The notes under the pieces are model-generated. The model had not been told where the DNA came from. It searched no databases and saw nothing but the letters and a program-made list of their open reading frames with translations. A stretch of 64,000 nucleotides of DNA from Zoroaster sp. YZ-2022 (lineage: Eukaryota > Echinodermata > Asteroidea > Forcipulatida > Zoroasteridae), in NCBI GenBank assembly GCA_029582265.1, contig CM055816.1, forward strand, positions 98,921,039 through 98,985,038. The letters are read 5' to 3'. Position 1 is the first letter of the stretch, and each line of letters starts with the position of its first letter. Shown here one piece after another: positions 53,201-64,000 of this stretch. The position numbers and the translations under genes were made by a program.

Positions 53201-54229
53201 CAAGAAAACAGTATTATAAATATAAACACTGGGCAACAACAAAGGTGTAAATTTTGTGTGCGATCTTCTTGATGAAAAGGGGGACTTTTTAACGTTGGAA
53301 AATTTTATGGTTCGATCTAACACAGAATCGAATTTTTTGAGTAATAGGGGGGCATGGTTAAAGCGGTTAAACATTATTTTCGTAATTGCTTTACTGGAAT
53401 AAAATGTAACATTGTTTTTTTTTTTTATCCTTTTAACCTGGAGTTGCTTTTCAGGATATAAAAAGGCTCGATACGTATTTACAATATTTTTACCGTGCAA
53501 ATAAAACGGTCTCAGTTTAAATTTATCAGTAAGTGGGATACAAAGTTGAATGCTTGACATTCCCATAACAAAATGGTTGGTCTTTTGTCGTCTTCCTTTG
53601 GTGTACTTTAGATACTAAATTACGTTGGTTTCAATATATAGGCCTGGGTCCATAGGGAACCTGGGAGTTAATTCTTTCTGGCTAAAAATTAAGGATCAAG
53701 AATAGTGATTTGTGTATTTTGCCAAGTCGAAAGTGAGATTCCCCTACCATCTGTTCCCAGCATACATATAAGATTACCCGTTCCTTTTGGGATCGAGTTA
53801 ATATATGGGTGACAGAGACAGTGAACATTAATGTCAATTTCGGACAATATGTGTATTCTCTCTTGGGGTGCTGAATTAGAGTTCGAGTGCCCGTAATTTG
53901 ATTAACTTTCTTATGTGTCGAGCCATATCTATAAAAATGAAAGATGAATGAGAAGTAAACCATCCTTTGAGCAGATAAAGAAGGATGATTAAACGATATT
54001 AAGTGTATTGGAGAAATTCATTTTCATGACAATGCGGTAATAGTGTTAAATTTTAATCAAAAATGGGATTAAGATTAAGGTTCGCTTGTAGAAGAGTAGC
54101 TCTTTATTTTTTTGATATGTATGTATTTATATTTTTATGTACCTGAACGATTGTGAAAATTGAGATAGAATAAATATTTTTCCTCCGAAAAAAAACAACA
54201 CATTACAAAAAAAAAAAAAAAAAAAAAAA
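50269..54229 (+). mobile_element. L1/Tx1-like LINE, degraded, inserted in the right arm
   Basis: AAGGC is duplicated at 50264-50268 and 54230-54234, and the left arm keeps the uninterrupted site near 44338. The 3' end has an A-tract (54207-54229). Frames carry an endonuclease C-terminal part (LIDPWRIHNPDGRRYT, KPGYRTDHS, about 50660-50840). RT blocks follow: GIITLLPSKD (51750), SGRYIGEKI (51937), VSIDFEKAFDSVS (52025) and YADDTVYF (52352). Many frameshifts and stops are present. It is 5' truncated. Confidence 0.8.
50640..52400 (+). pseudogene. LINE endonuclease-reverse transcriptase, decayed
   Basis: This is the coding part of the LINE just described. AP-type endonuclease remnants precede RT fingers and palm. 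The palm motif FEKAFDS supplies the first catalytic Asp region and YADD the second. No continuous frame longer than about 90 codons survives. Confidence 0.75.
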
Positions 54230-57200
54230 AAGGCTGTAGTGACCGTAAGCGCAAGTATCTATTCCATTTTCTAAAATGTGTCTTCTTGCAACTGTCTAAA
54301 GGATATAGCGATATTTTATTACTGCGCGTTGTATATAATCTATGTTTTTCGTGCCTGATAAAACTCATGGGGTGATGCAGCGTAATATTTTGAGATAAAA
54401 TTGTTTTATATCTAGCGTGTTTAATATCCCTGTTCTAAAACTTGTTTTTAACACCTTTAGCTTTCTTCTTATTCTTTCAGCTTCATTTGATAAAGAAGTA
54501 ATCGAATTACATTTTGGTCTTAGACACCACAATTTCCGCTCCATACAGGTACTCCCAAGTGGGTTTCGTCTTTCATTTTACCAATTACTTTTTTATTAGC
54601 TTCCAGAATGTAAAAATGATCTTGTTTATAATTTGAAAAAGTCGTACGAGTGTTTGTTTTATATAAATCTTTACATATAAACGTCTCGAGTTTTAATCTT
54701 CGAAAGTAACAAGCTATCAACACTCCGTGCAGCTAAGCAAATCGTCACTCGTTGCCGTAACTCTTTGTTTAAAATGATTTGTAATAAAAAATCGTACATT
54801 AAATGTTTAGATACATCCAGTATGCTCATTCCGGCCGTAAACCGGGCGGTTGAGAGCGAGTTAAGTTTATGTACGTGAATTCAAGTTACCTAAATCATTA
54901 TCGAAAATCCTAGCCTCCGGCAAATTTGGTTTCGCATGATGAGCGCCACAACTTGATTGTCCGCTTTTTTGCCGCATTCATAGCCTCTTTTATATTCACG
55001 TTAATACGATTAATATGTCCATTTTCCATCGTTTGCCAAAAACTACGAATTGTTCATAAGTTTAAACAAAATCTTTTTCAAAATCACTTTGCTTCTTTTT
55101 CTGAGCTGTGTGTTTAAATCAATGTAATGTCACTCTTTCATCCAAACACGATTCGTCAAATTCTAAAACTTTATGAATTTTAGATAGTTTCACATACTGA
55201 GTTGCAAATACAATTCTAAGTTACGATAATGAATCACGTAGTTTTTTTTTTATGGTATAAATTTGGAACTAATTTTACAAACGTTTGGGGCCGGTTTGTC
55301 TTTTAGCAAACCCTTTTTGAGTACTCGCTCATCCATATTCGCCAGCACTAATTTAACGACTCTGGCGCAGAGGTGAAACGCGTTGTGAGAGTCGTAAACT
55401 AGTTAAAAGGTATTATATAAATCTGACTTCAAATGTATCCTTTATTGTTTTTTAAATCCCTCGCCTCGGAGTCGTTTTATTCTGTTTTTCGCTCAACCAC
55501 TTAAAATTACCCGTAAGTAAAGGTTGACTCATCGCGTATCCGCATAAAATTGTTCGCGTGTTCCTCAAATACACATGATGTAATCTCGACGGTTTCTGAT
55601 CTCGTCGTAATCGGGTAAATATACATTATTCGCTTTCGCGCATCGTTTACTCACCATGCACGTTCCTCCTCTAATGCCCCTCTCCATAAATAATGCATGG
55701 CATGTCAATATCTGTAAACACATCTAAAAGTTTGTTTTCGAATGTTTTAACAAAGCGTCCCAACTTCTTAGCTCCCTGACTCGTGTAATAATTAGCTGGG
55801 TCCAAACCGTACTCCTCGTATACAAGTACGCGAAAGTTTTCAAACACATCCGCCAATAAGTATCCGTACGCACGTATAACCGTGGTAATCACCCAAGCGC
55901 TTTTTACAATCAAACTTGTTGTTAAACGTTCTTTGCGTGCCTTTTCCGTATTGTTCTTTCAGTAATGCGACTATCGTTTAGACTACTATAACAAAATTCT
56001 TAAAAGTTGGTGTTCTTTTCTCTCAAAACGTTCAAAAGAGCCCATGTTCTGCTAAGGATAAACATTCCCTTTCTTTTAATAAGATTACATTTTTTCTAAA
56101 TCTGGTTCGAGTTTGATTGTGATTGGGGAAAGAATTGTTTTGATTTTCACGAGCTTTATCCAACGACGCCGGTAAAAATTGAGCGCTGTCGATAAATCGT
56201 AATTGGACCGATATTAAAAGAAATGTTTTCGATATTGTTTACTATACAACGTTATATTTCTTCTCGCTGCAACCCGCGGCATATTAGTTGGTATAATGAG
56301 GATGAGAGTCGTAACCTCCTCAAGTTACAGGAACACGACTGAATAAAAAGAAGTTTTATTAGGTTTTAAACCTCAGTTTAACCATAACAGTTGTGTGGTT
56401 GCGCCTATACTTTACCGGTAACGTGACAATGATCTCTAACCTTGTCGTTATCGTTTGCCAAAACTTCTTCTTTCGCATATCCAACACTCGCTCGCAAAGT
56501 GTAATCTTTTACATTTCTCTCAGTGGGTCATTATTTTAAGAGGATTTTTTAAACATACTCGTTAATTTGTTTTGGATTCTTTCTTTCCAATTCAGTTAAA
56601 AAGTGGTTTAGCCGCATCTTCTCCCTATACGTAACGGTGTGTGAGTCGACCCGTCGCATCGCACGACTACGGATATTAATAACCGCAAACGACGGTTCTG
56701 TAGTTCTTGTGTAGTTTTGCGCATTAGCAGAGCTATCGTCAACCTTAATAATGCTTTAATGCTTAAAATCGGCGTATATTACGAATGGAACTCTTCATCT
56801 TTTTTTGAAAATTTATACCCTTAACTTGTCGTTTTACCCTTTATTGGTAAAACGGTTTTTGTCGGTCTGTCGTTAATTCCTTGCCAATATTTTTACGTGA
56901 TTTCGAGAAACGCTTCTGCTGAAAAACCTTGTAAACATCCTCAAACAAAAAATGCTTGATTGATGTTCAATGTTTGTGTTCATTTGTTTGGTCAAAAAAG
57001 CAATTTATTCATGTCTTTATCCAAAACATAGTGAGATCTAACACCATTTTCTTCTTTCTTTATGGAAACAATAATAATTTATAATGTTTTAGTTTCTTGC
57101 GGGTTTGAAGCTGAGCTCGTAAACTAGTATCGATTTTCCTTTCACAACCGAAAACGTGTAATCGCTATATTGTTTTGTTTTACTCCATGATGCTTAATTT

Positions 57201-57720
57201 CTGATTGATGGGTGAGAGGAGCGTTGATATACTACTAAATTTAAACCGTCTCCTTTTTGAATATGCAGAGGTCCGAATTTTTTATATTACTTTTTTCAAT
57301 CGGAAAGATTCTCTAGGGGTTCGTTTTCATTATGTTTACAACGGATTCCCACCAATCGCAAACAATCGTCGTCTTTATTTTACGTTGATGCATCGCTTTT
57401 TTATTTCTTATATAATCGCATAGCTCTCATATAACTACCGCGCTCTCAAAGGTCGATACTACAATTCTAACGTTCATTTCAACGAAATGCGACTCTATTA
57501 CCCATCCTACTACCTTCTCGCGTATATTTTTCTAAAGCCTCTTCTGAATTTCCCAGTGAAAAAACGTCATCTAATACATTTTCGATATTGTATAAATTCA
57601 ATAAAACAATTTGTTTATTATTATGAAAATTTGTTCAGCTTCATCGATCGGAACCTGTTTAGTTTTTCTTCTTTTAAGTAATTTAATGCGTATGGGGAAT
57701 CATAAACCTTAGTACCGGAT
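54230..57720 (-). pseudogene. Polinton-like DNA polymerase, right arm, heavily frameshifted
   Basis: It is the inverse of the left-arm gene with dense single-base indels. The longest readable frame (55671-55913) carries LLADVFENFR and EYGLDPANYY (exo III region). Polymerase blocks are readable only in scraps elsewhere. The C-terminus abuts the LINE. It is more broken than the left copy. Confidence 0.8.
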
Positions 57721-58199
57721 TTAAAATCTTTCGGGTCATATTCAACTTGGTGATAATCTTTGGTTTACCTCGCCGCTCCCAAAATATGTTTAAATATTTT
57801 TCTTCTTGTTGTGATCTCGGCGAACCACCATTCTTCGTTCGCGCAAATAAGTTCCACCGTCGATCGGTAAATTAAAATCTCAACTCGGTTTCTGCCCGTA
57901 AAACCTTTTAATAGCGTTGATGAAGTCTTGCCTCAACAACCCACCATACTTTTACCGCGCCGCGTTGAGGCAGCCTGCTATGTTCATTCGTTATACGCTC
58001 TTCTCAATTCGTTTAAATTTAATTTATACAGGTGGCTTTTGTTTATGCCTTTATATATATAATTTTCACGGCTTCGCATCATAACTACGTTTGTTTATTA
58101 TTTAATTCGCCCTAACACGATTGACTCGTGTTCCTCGCGTAAATGTTTCTTCAATTCTGGTAATGTCCATTTTGGATAAATATCTTCTGATTCCATGCT

Positions 58200-58340
58200 T
58201 TCTTTACTATAAATCTAGATAATATTAAATCAATATACACTTTTAAAGTATCAACATGTTAAATCAATATCCCACTTTTTTAAGTCCTAAAAGTTAAATC
58301 AATATCAAAGTCTCACTTTTAAAGTCTTAAACATTTTTCG
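58200..58340 (-). repeat. subterminal iterons, right arm
   Basis: These are inverse copies of the GATATTGATTTAA array at 40490-40625, in the same order, ending in ACTATAAATCTAGATAATAT. Confidence 0.75.
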
Positions 58341-58349
58341 TATGAGGCC

Positions 58350-58644
58350 AATGTCATTTACTTTTCAAAGTAATAGTATGAGATGGAGCGCCCGTAACGT
58401 TATAAAAAAACGTGAAGTCTTAAGTTTGCCTTTAAAGTTATCGCGGCGCGGTTTTTTAACAAAAACGCCCCACTACTACCTGCCGAGCGATTTTTATAAA
58501 AACTGTTTTTTTAAATGATTTTTTTATAAAAATCAAGATTTTTAAACTTTTGATAATTCCCCTACTACTACCCAGCGAATTTGTAAAAAACGATGTTTTT
58601 TGGTACGTAGGTGAGTCAGTTAACGGCATCTGACGCATACTACT
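58350..58644 (-). repeat. right terminal inverted repeat of the palindrome
   Basis: The inverse of 40176-40470, with several 1-2 base indels. It keeps CCTACTACTACCCAGCGAAT and the end CATACTACT. Confidence 0.8.
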
Positions 58645-59274
58645 CTTTCTTTTCATTATATAAGTGTTTTTTAATGTAAAGTGTGTCTACCAGACTTTTT
58701 TAAAATTTCATTAACCCTTACTTTCCCAAATCCTCCAAATCCTCTTTGCTAAAGTGAAGATTTGAAGGATTGTTATTACATGCTCTTTGCTAAAGTGAAG
58801 GATTTTGGAGGATTGAGGTTATTAGGCATACTTTTCCTTTCCATGGTACATGTACATCCATGATTGTTGTAGTGATTGCAAGGTCAGTGCTTGGCTCATT
58901 GGACACTGTTTATTGCTCCATGCATGCAGGGAGGGTCCCTGGCCATGTACATGTATCACAGATTAGAAACATATATGTCATGTGCTTGCTTTACTACTGA
59001 AGGATTTTGGAGGATTCAGGTTATGTGTAAATAAATGGGCCTAGGGAGTTAGAGTTAAACAATTTTGAGGGTAAAATATTGTCCAAAAATGAGGGTTTGA
59101 GATAGCAACAACAAAATGGGTCATGGTCAAAAAGTCTGAAATTCAGTCATACATATGTCTGGATTAACCCACATGGTCCATGATGATCAAAAGCATATTT
59201 GATTGAAACTGATGGAGTTACCTTATGTTGGTTTGTATAGTATTCTTGAATTTACTGTATTGTACAGTAAATAG
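58645..59274. other. non-coding, short AGGATTTTGGAGGATT repeats
   Basis: GAAGGATTTTGGAGGATT or its close variants occur at about 58795, 58998 and inverted at 58728. No gene is recognised. The intron of the 39959 gene presumably continues here. Confidence 0.45.
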
Positions 59275-59390
59275 TACATGTGTGTATATACATGTATTTG
59301 TATGTACATGTATGTTGTATAGTATACATACATGTGTACATTGTACATGTATGTATACAATACATACAAAATATACATGTATTTATCCCC
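59275..59390. repeat. TACATGTA-type simple repeat
   Basis: Irregular ATGTAC and GTATACA alternations form local palindromes. Short frames on both strands are repeat translations. Confidence 0.75.
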
Positions 59391-59394
59391 AACA

Positions 59395-59506
59395 AACCCC
59401 GCCTCACCCCTCCACACCCTTCCCCACCCCACCTCTCCATCCCCTCCCCCTCCCCCTCACACCAGCCCCTCCATCCCTAGACCCATCTAGACCCATCCCT
59501 AGACCC
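59395..59506. repeat. C-rich tract
   Basis: Pyrimidine-rich CCCCTCC, CCCCACC and TAGACCCAT repeats immediately precede the SINE head. Confidence 0.7.
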
Positions 59507-59507
59507 A

Positions 59508-59867
59508 GTGTCGTGGCCGAGCGGTCTAGCTTACCGGACTCAAGTTCTGGTGTTAGCAGCAGAATGTGGGTTCGAATCCCGGCCGTGACACTTGTGTCCT
59601 TGAGCAAGACACTTAACCATAATTGCTTCTCTCCACCCAGGGGTTAAATGGTGTACCTGTGAGGGCAGAGTTGGTTGATTAGCCCTATATGCGCTGTAAT
59701 GGCAGCAATTGAGCTGTATACTCCCCCAGGAGCTGAGATGGTTTCAGGAATGATTTATGAGCCTTATTTATCAGCAGGGGTAATGATATAATGCGCCTTG
59801 AGCACCACTTAGTTGGTGGATACGTGCGCTATATAAGTCCACACATTATTATTATTACATTATTATC
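59508..59867 (+). mobile_element. tRNA-derived SINE
   Basis: The head looks like a leucine/serine-type tRNA, with box A TGGCCGAGCGG (59513-59523) and box B GGGTTCGAATCCC (59569-59581). A conserved CTTGAGCAAGACACTTAACC block and a body shared with 48232-48828 follow. It ends GCGCTATATAAGTCC and an (ATT)n tail. Pol III could transcribe it from the internal boxes. It is not a functional tRNA gene: the arms past the head do not close properly and the body follows directly. Confidence 0.85.
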
Positions 59868-60262
59868 TCCCACCCACAAGCCCCCTCGCTCAGCCCCCCT
59901 CCCTCAGTCCCCCCTCCCTCAGCCCCCTCCCTCCCTAGCTCCTACTCCCTTCCCTATCCCCCACCCCCTCCATACCCCCTGCCTCCCCCATCACCCACCT
60001 CCATCCCCCTCCTCCACCTCCCCTCCCCAGCCCCTCCTCCCTCCCTAGCCCCACCTCCCTCTCCTCACCAGCCCTCCTTCCTATCCCCCACCCTCCCTAG
60101 CTCCCTCCCTAGCCCTACTCCTCCCTAGCTCCTACTCTCCTCCCTATCCCCGCTTCCCTCCTAGCTCCCTCCTCTTCCTATCCCCGCCTTCCTTCCCTAT
60201 CCTGCTTCCCTCCCGGCCTGTCCGCCTTCCCCAGCCTCCTCCCTATCTCCTACCCTCCCCCA
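59868..60262. repeat. CCCTCC-rich pyrimidine tract
   Basis: About 390 bp of CCCTCCCT, CCCCCAC and CCTAGCTCC units. The complementary strand is rich in GGGAGGG runs and could form G-quadruplexes. The long proline-rich frame over it is not a gene. Confidence 0.8.
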
Positions 60263-60309
60263 GAGTTGAATCATTCAGTTAATACATGTTTACAGATTAA
60301 GTAATGAGA

Positions 60310-60550
60310 CTAATTGCGGTGACACCATGTGAAATTCTCAATTGAGTAGTAATTAGTTCTGAAAAGAACTAGAGGTTACAACTCCAGTTGTTACAACTCC
60401 AGTTGTTACAACTCCAGTTGTTACAACTCCAGTTGTTACAACTCCAGTTGTTACAACTCCAGTTGTTACAACTCCAGTTGTTACAACTCCAGATCTTTTC
60501 AGAACTAATTACTACTCAATTGAGAATTTCACATGGTGTCACCACAATTA
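60310..60550. repeat. palindrome enclosing a 15-bp tandem repeat
   Basis: The arm GACTAATTGCGGTGACACC... (60310-60372) is mirrored by 60490-60550 (...GGTGTCACCACAATTAGTC). Between them are about eight TTACAACTCCAGTTG units. One arm plus one unit equals the repeat at 15036-15145, so this is two inverted copies of that repeat joined at the unit. The Leu/Gln-repeat frame across it is an artefact. Confidence 0.8.
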
Positions 60551-63055
60551 GTCTTACCATAGAGCAAGGACCTTATGGTCAGAAAGTTTGTTTCAAAGTA
60601 ACATTTGGGTGTGAGGCTACAATTTGTGCATGCCAGCCACTCTTACATGTACATGTGTACAGTACATGTATGTATGCAAATTGGTCTCATTGGTTTGCAC
60701 TGCGTACTACAAACCTAAAAGAGCTTCAAGGAAATAACTGGTATTTTTAGCAGGAATTCTGTGGTAATCTGTTCACAGATCCTGTTATCAGTGATCTGCT
60801 TCCTCCAGTTGTAGTTGCCTATGGCTTAAAGACATTTCCAATTTCCTATGCCAGTCTGCCTATCTTTTTAATTGGCCCCTCCCAATTCACTTCCTCATCA
60901 ATATAAACAAAGAAATGTTCTACATATACAGTGTACACAATTTTACATGTTGAGGACTGCTTTAAAAATAACCTTGCCAACTAAAAAAAGAATTATATTT
61001 CCTGGATAGGGACCAAGGTTATTTTGTGAAAGTGTTTGTTTTTAGTTTGAAATATTAACTTTTCCTAATTTAAGTTTACAACTTGTGTGCATACACTGCA
61101 TGCATACCAATTGTGTACAACATGTATACCAGATTATAACTTTATACATGTAACTCAAGTGAACATTTTAAATAAGCTGCTCAATGTACAATGTATGATG
61201 ATATACACTGCACATGTAAATCTACTCTATTCTTTAGACTCGGACTCGAACCCAGCAAAGATTAATTATTAGTCAATGTCAAGGAATTCCCTGGTAAATA
61301 TTTTTTTAAATTAATTAAATACAATGTTTTTAACATTATTATTTCTAATTACCACACACATCATAAAATCATAATGGGGGCAACATCTCCAATCCATGGT
61401 AATAAGTTCATCCTTCAGGCATTTTGATTCCTATCTATAATTTCACCTTTATTAGTTTTAAAGGACAATTGTGACTTCATGACTCGGTTGGACTTGAACT
61501 TAATGACTGAAGACTTAGACACAAAATCAACACCGAGGACAAGGAATCAAGGTTTGAGAACTCAAATATGTACAGTATACTATGTACATTGTACTGTCTG
61601 ATATGTACTGTAGAAATGTTATAAATCTTTTCAGCATAATGTATAATGTCTATTACCTGCTATAATCAATCCCACGGCATTGTACTCATGCACGTACATT
61701 ACAACGAGCATGGTTACGGGTTTTGCTCCCCCTGTCCAGACTAGCATGGGGCATCATGGAACAGGCGTTTACATTTGAAGCTAGTTCCCAGAGAACTACA
61801 CATACATGTAGACGCTACATGTATCTTAAACTAAATGCAGGCAAACCATATCTGTGTGGCGGTCACTGGCGGACAATGGGTGTGCGCAAGATACAGTTCT
61901 CTCATCAGGCCGGGTACATGTAAGTCTCCTACACCGCATATTGCTTCTTTTTGAGACCTTGCGCATCAGTTTGTGCTACAAAACATCACGAATGGGCCAA
62001 ATCCATTGTTCTTGGAGTATGCTATGGCACACTTCATGTACATGTAGGTAATAGACTTCTGATAATATTCATACAATGTACAAAACTGAGAGAAGTTAAA
62101 ATTAGTCAAAGCATACACTGTACCCGAGTATATGTACGTAAGTATTAAGAAGCATATCAAATAACAGGAAAATGAAACACTTCCATAATGACTAAGTTTA
62201 AACCTTGGCATGTTTATTGAATTATATGTCCTACTAGATTTCTGCCATTTCCCCCTGAGATTGGTCCAAGTATGACTAAAAGTCATACCAGGTGCCTGTG
62301 GATCAGCCATCTGGGTCCTGTATAATCTATTTTTAGGCTGAAACAGAAATTACATTCTACAGTACATTTGGCCACAGTATAAGGATTTGGAAATGATTGA
62401 ATTCTTGTTGTAACCCTCCTACTATAGCTGCACTTTATCGGCAAGTAGCTATTCGTACCGTGCATGAACAGGGCACATTGTGGGCGAAAGGGCAATGTTA
62501 GTGCGTCGCATTTTGCGTACACGATGTATTTTGCAGTTAATGTGCGTACGCACGAATATCTCTAGCGATCATTGGCTGGAAGAAGTATTACCATAACATA
62601 CGCACATAAAGTGTACGCACAATGCTCACATCACGACGCCAAAGTGGCTATCATCAAGACACTGGGTGCATGCAATTTCACCGATGTGCACTGAGTGGAT
62701 AGAGGTCAAAATCGGTCAACTGCCTGTTTTGACTGTTGACCCACACACAGGGGCATTTTAACCACCCTGATGAACAATACCAGACAATGCTTATTGTTCA
62801 CTTGAACCTGTAAATGTACTTACCGTACATACAAGTTTTGCTCATAGAATTTGTATGATGTACATACATGTACATATGTACATACATGTAATGTCCAGGG
62901 AAATTCCAGGGTTGAAAGGGGGCAAACTGCAAATAAAACTGGTTAATTACGTATACAATGCTAAAAAATGCTTGAGAGTGCACACCAAAGAAAAAGTAAA
63001 TATTGTAAATTGTTATGCATGATGCTTACATAAGCAAGTCCCTTGTCCATGATGA
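60551..63055. other. non-coding, no gene recognised
   Basis: AT-rich with TACATGTA patches. The frame at 61723-61923 starts just after a CTCCCCCTGTCCAG acceptor-like site and ends near GTAAGT, but has no recognisable domain, so I do not call it an exon. Confidence 0.45.
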
Positions 63056-63059
63056 TTTT

Positions 63060-63551
63060 TACTCCCCCCCCCACCAGGACCTGCCAATTTCAGATTAATG
63101 TAAAATTTAATTGTTTAAAGTGTTAGAAGGCACTTGTCCCATTAGACCCCCACCCCACCTCACTCCACCCCACTCCACCCCACCCCACTCCACCCCACTC
63201 CACTCCACCCCACTCCACCTGGACCCGCCAGTGATCTTTCAGACTAAATGGTAGAGAAATAATACAGCCACTGTATTATAAAGCTTCATTTTGCCACAAG
63301 ATTGGAAGGTAGGAAGGCACTTGTCCCATTAGAAACCCTACCCCCACCCCACCCCACCCCACCCCACCCAATCCCATTCCACCCCATCTCACCCCATCTC
63401 ACCCCACCCCACCCCACCCGGACCCGGACCCGCCAATGATCTTTCAGACTAAATGTTAAATCTACATACGTAATAGAGAAATAATACAGCCACTATATCA
63501 TAAAGCTGAGCTCCAAAAAACCTTAATTTTGCCAGGAGATTGGAATGCAGA
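63060..63551. repeat. about 230-bp tandem unit with (CCCCACT)n minisatellite
   Basis: Two clear units and one degenerate unit share AGGCACTTGTCCCATTAGA and a CCCCAC(T/C)CCA-rich minisatellite. CCGCCA(G/A)TGATCTTTCAGAC, AGAAATAATACAGCCACT and GATTGGAA follow. The third begins again at 63551. The G-rich complement has quadruplex potential. Confidence 0.75.
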
Positions 63552-64000
63552 GGCACTTGTCCCATTAGAACCCCTAATGTACGTCTACATGTAAATAAAC
63601 AACCACACCTTCAGCTAGGGGTATATGTAACTTTTATCAGTCATAGACGTGTTTCCTGTTTCCTGGGGTTTGTCTCATCTTTTTGAATAACAACACATGG
63701 GTAACATGACACTATATTTCCTTCTGACATTTATCTGTTTGTTTTCTATAAATCCTTGTTAAAAGGAAGTAAATTACTTGCTTATATTATTGAGTCATTT
63801 CAGGTAACTGACCAGAACATTGCCAAATACATGTAGCATAAATTTCATATACATACATGTAAATGGACAAATGAATTTATGACAAAGCTTGATAAACTTA
63901 TTGCCAGTCAAATAATGGCATCATTAATTATACATGTACTTCCCAGAAAAATAAAATTCGGAACTTTAAAAATTGTCAATGATATACACAATGTTTGAGG
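63552..64000. other. non-coding, no gene recognised
   Basis: AT-rich end of the window with no recognisable gene or element boundary. Confidence 0.5.

Larger units (their letters stand above)
40176..58644. mobile_element. palindromic Polinton/Maverick-like element, 18.5 kb
   Basis: The outer ends are inverted copies starting AGTAGTATG (40176 and, inverted, ending at 58644). The match runs inward through the whole polymerase gene (40176-44950 with 49620-50268 and 54230-58644). It then continues through a second polymerase fragment (45020-45280 with 49260-49520), tandem arrays (45290-46370 with 47870-49260), and weaker similarity to about 46560/47590. A 5'-AG end and a protein-primed-type family-B polymerase fit Polintons. 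CTTT occurs on both outer flanks, short of the 6 bp usual for Polintons. No integrase, capsid, ATPase or protease gene is seen, so it is a derivative. Confidence 0.7.

Noticed and set aside
59508..59590. Functional tRNA gene
   Set aside because: Box A and box B are present, but the sequence continues into a SINE body shared with another copy and ends in (ATT)n.
59225..59647. Proline-rich 140-residue frame
   Set aside because: It spans simple TACATGTA repeats, a C-rich tract and a SINE head, so it is not a gene.
60388..60750. 120-residue Leu/Gln repeat frame
   Set aside because: It is the translation of the 15-bp tandem repeat; period divisible by three keeps the frame open by chance.
61723..61923. 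Candidate downstream exon of the signal-peptide gene
   Set aside because: Splice-like edges exist, but the 66-residue translation has no recognisable domain and the phase with the 39959 exon cannot be tested.

Overview
The window is nuclear DNA from an animal, most likely a marine invertebrate. Spliced reading frames, a GIY-YIG Penelope-like element, a Ngaro-type tyrosine-recombinase retrotransposon, tRNA-derived SINEs and abundant ATGTACATGTA strings all fit. A lancelet-, echinoderm- or hemichordate-like genome is my guess, but nothing here fixes the species. The window is gene-poor and dominated by repeats. The only piece of a host gene I can support is one first coding exon with a signal peptide and a splice donor (39959-40040).

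Layout. 1-4150: short tandem and duplicated repeats, including a 130-bp hairpin MITE whose empty site survives in a neighbouring duplicate. 4154-12197: a complete, apparently intact Ngaro-type retrotransposon on the minus strand. Its terminal repeats are split in the order A1-ORFs-B1-A2-B2, and it encodes Gag, RT/RNase H, a tyrosine recombinase and an SGNH hydrolase. 12260-14899: a DNA transposon with about 45-bp inverted repeats and a TAA target duplication. It encodes a spliced MADF/Myb-SANT-like protein and no transposase. 16015-19560: hairpin repeats, (TA)n tracts, a large inverted repeat and a 5'-truncated Penelope-like element. 19879-20378: a 500-N gap. 20379-25125: a second Ngaro copy, partly hidden by the gap and split by a 3.1-kb piggyBac element. 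25670-28985: tandem repeats, one array interrupted by a 1.37-kb element with a 6-bp target duplication. 28986-39958: mostly unremarkable AT-rich non-coding DNA with satellite and AAGCTTGC-rich patches.

40176-58644: the most unusual object, an 18.5-kb imperfect palindrome. Each arm carries a degraded Polinton/Maverick-like family-B DNA polymerase gene with an endonuclease-VII-like zinc insert. Each arm is itself bounded by inverted subterminal repeats. The arms then run through mirror-image 22-24-bp tandem arrays to a central, non-palindromic repeat tract. The right arm was later hit by an L1/Tx1-like LINE, and the mirror arrays by a SINE. The whole structure lies in the first intron of the signal-peptide gene. 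Dense single-base indels there may be decay, or may be an unpolished assembly.

58645-64000: simple repeats, a second SINE, C-rich tracts and a palindrome around a 15-bp tandem repeat.

The elements are independent selfish units rather than one pathway. What links them is nesting, which gives relative ages: piggyBac in Ngaro, LINE and SINE in the palindrome, and an unknown element in a satellite.
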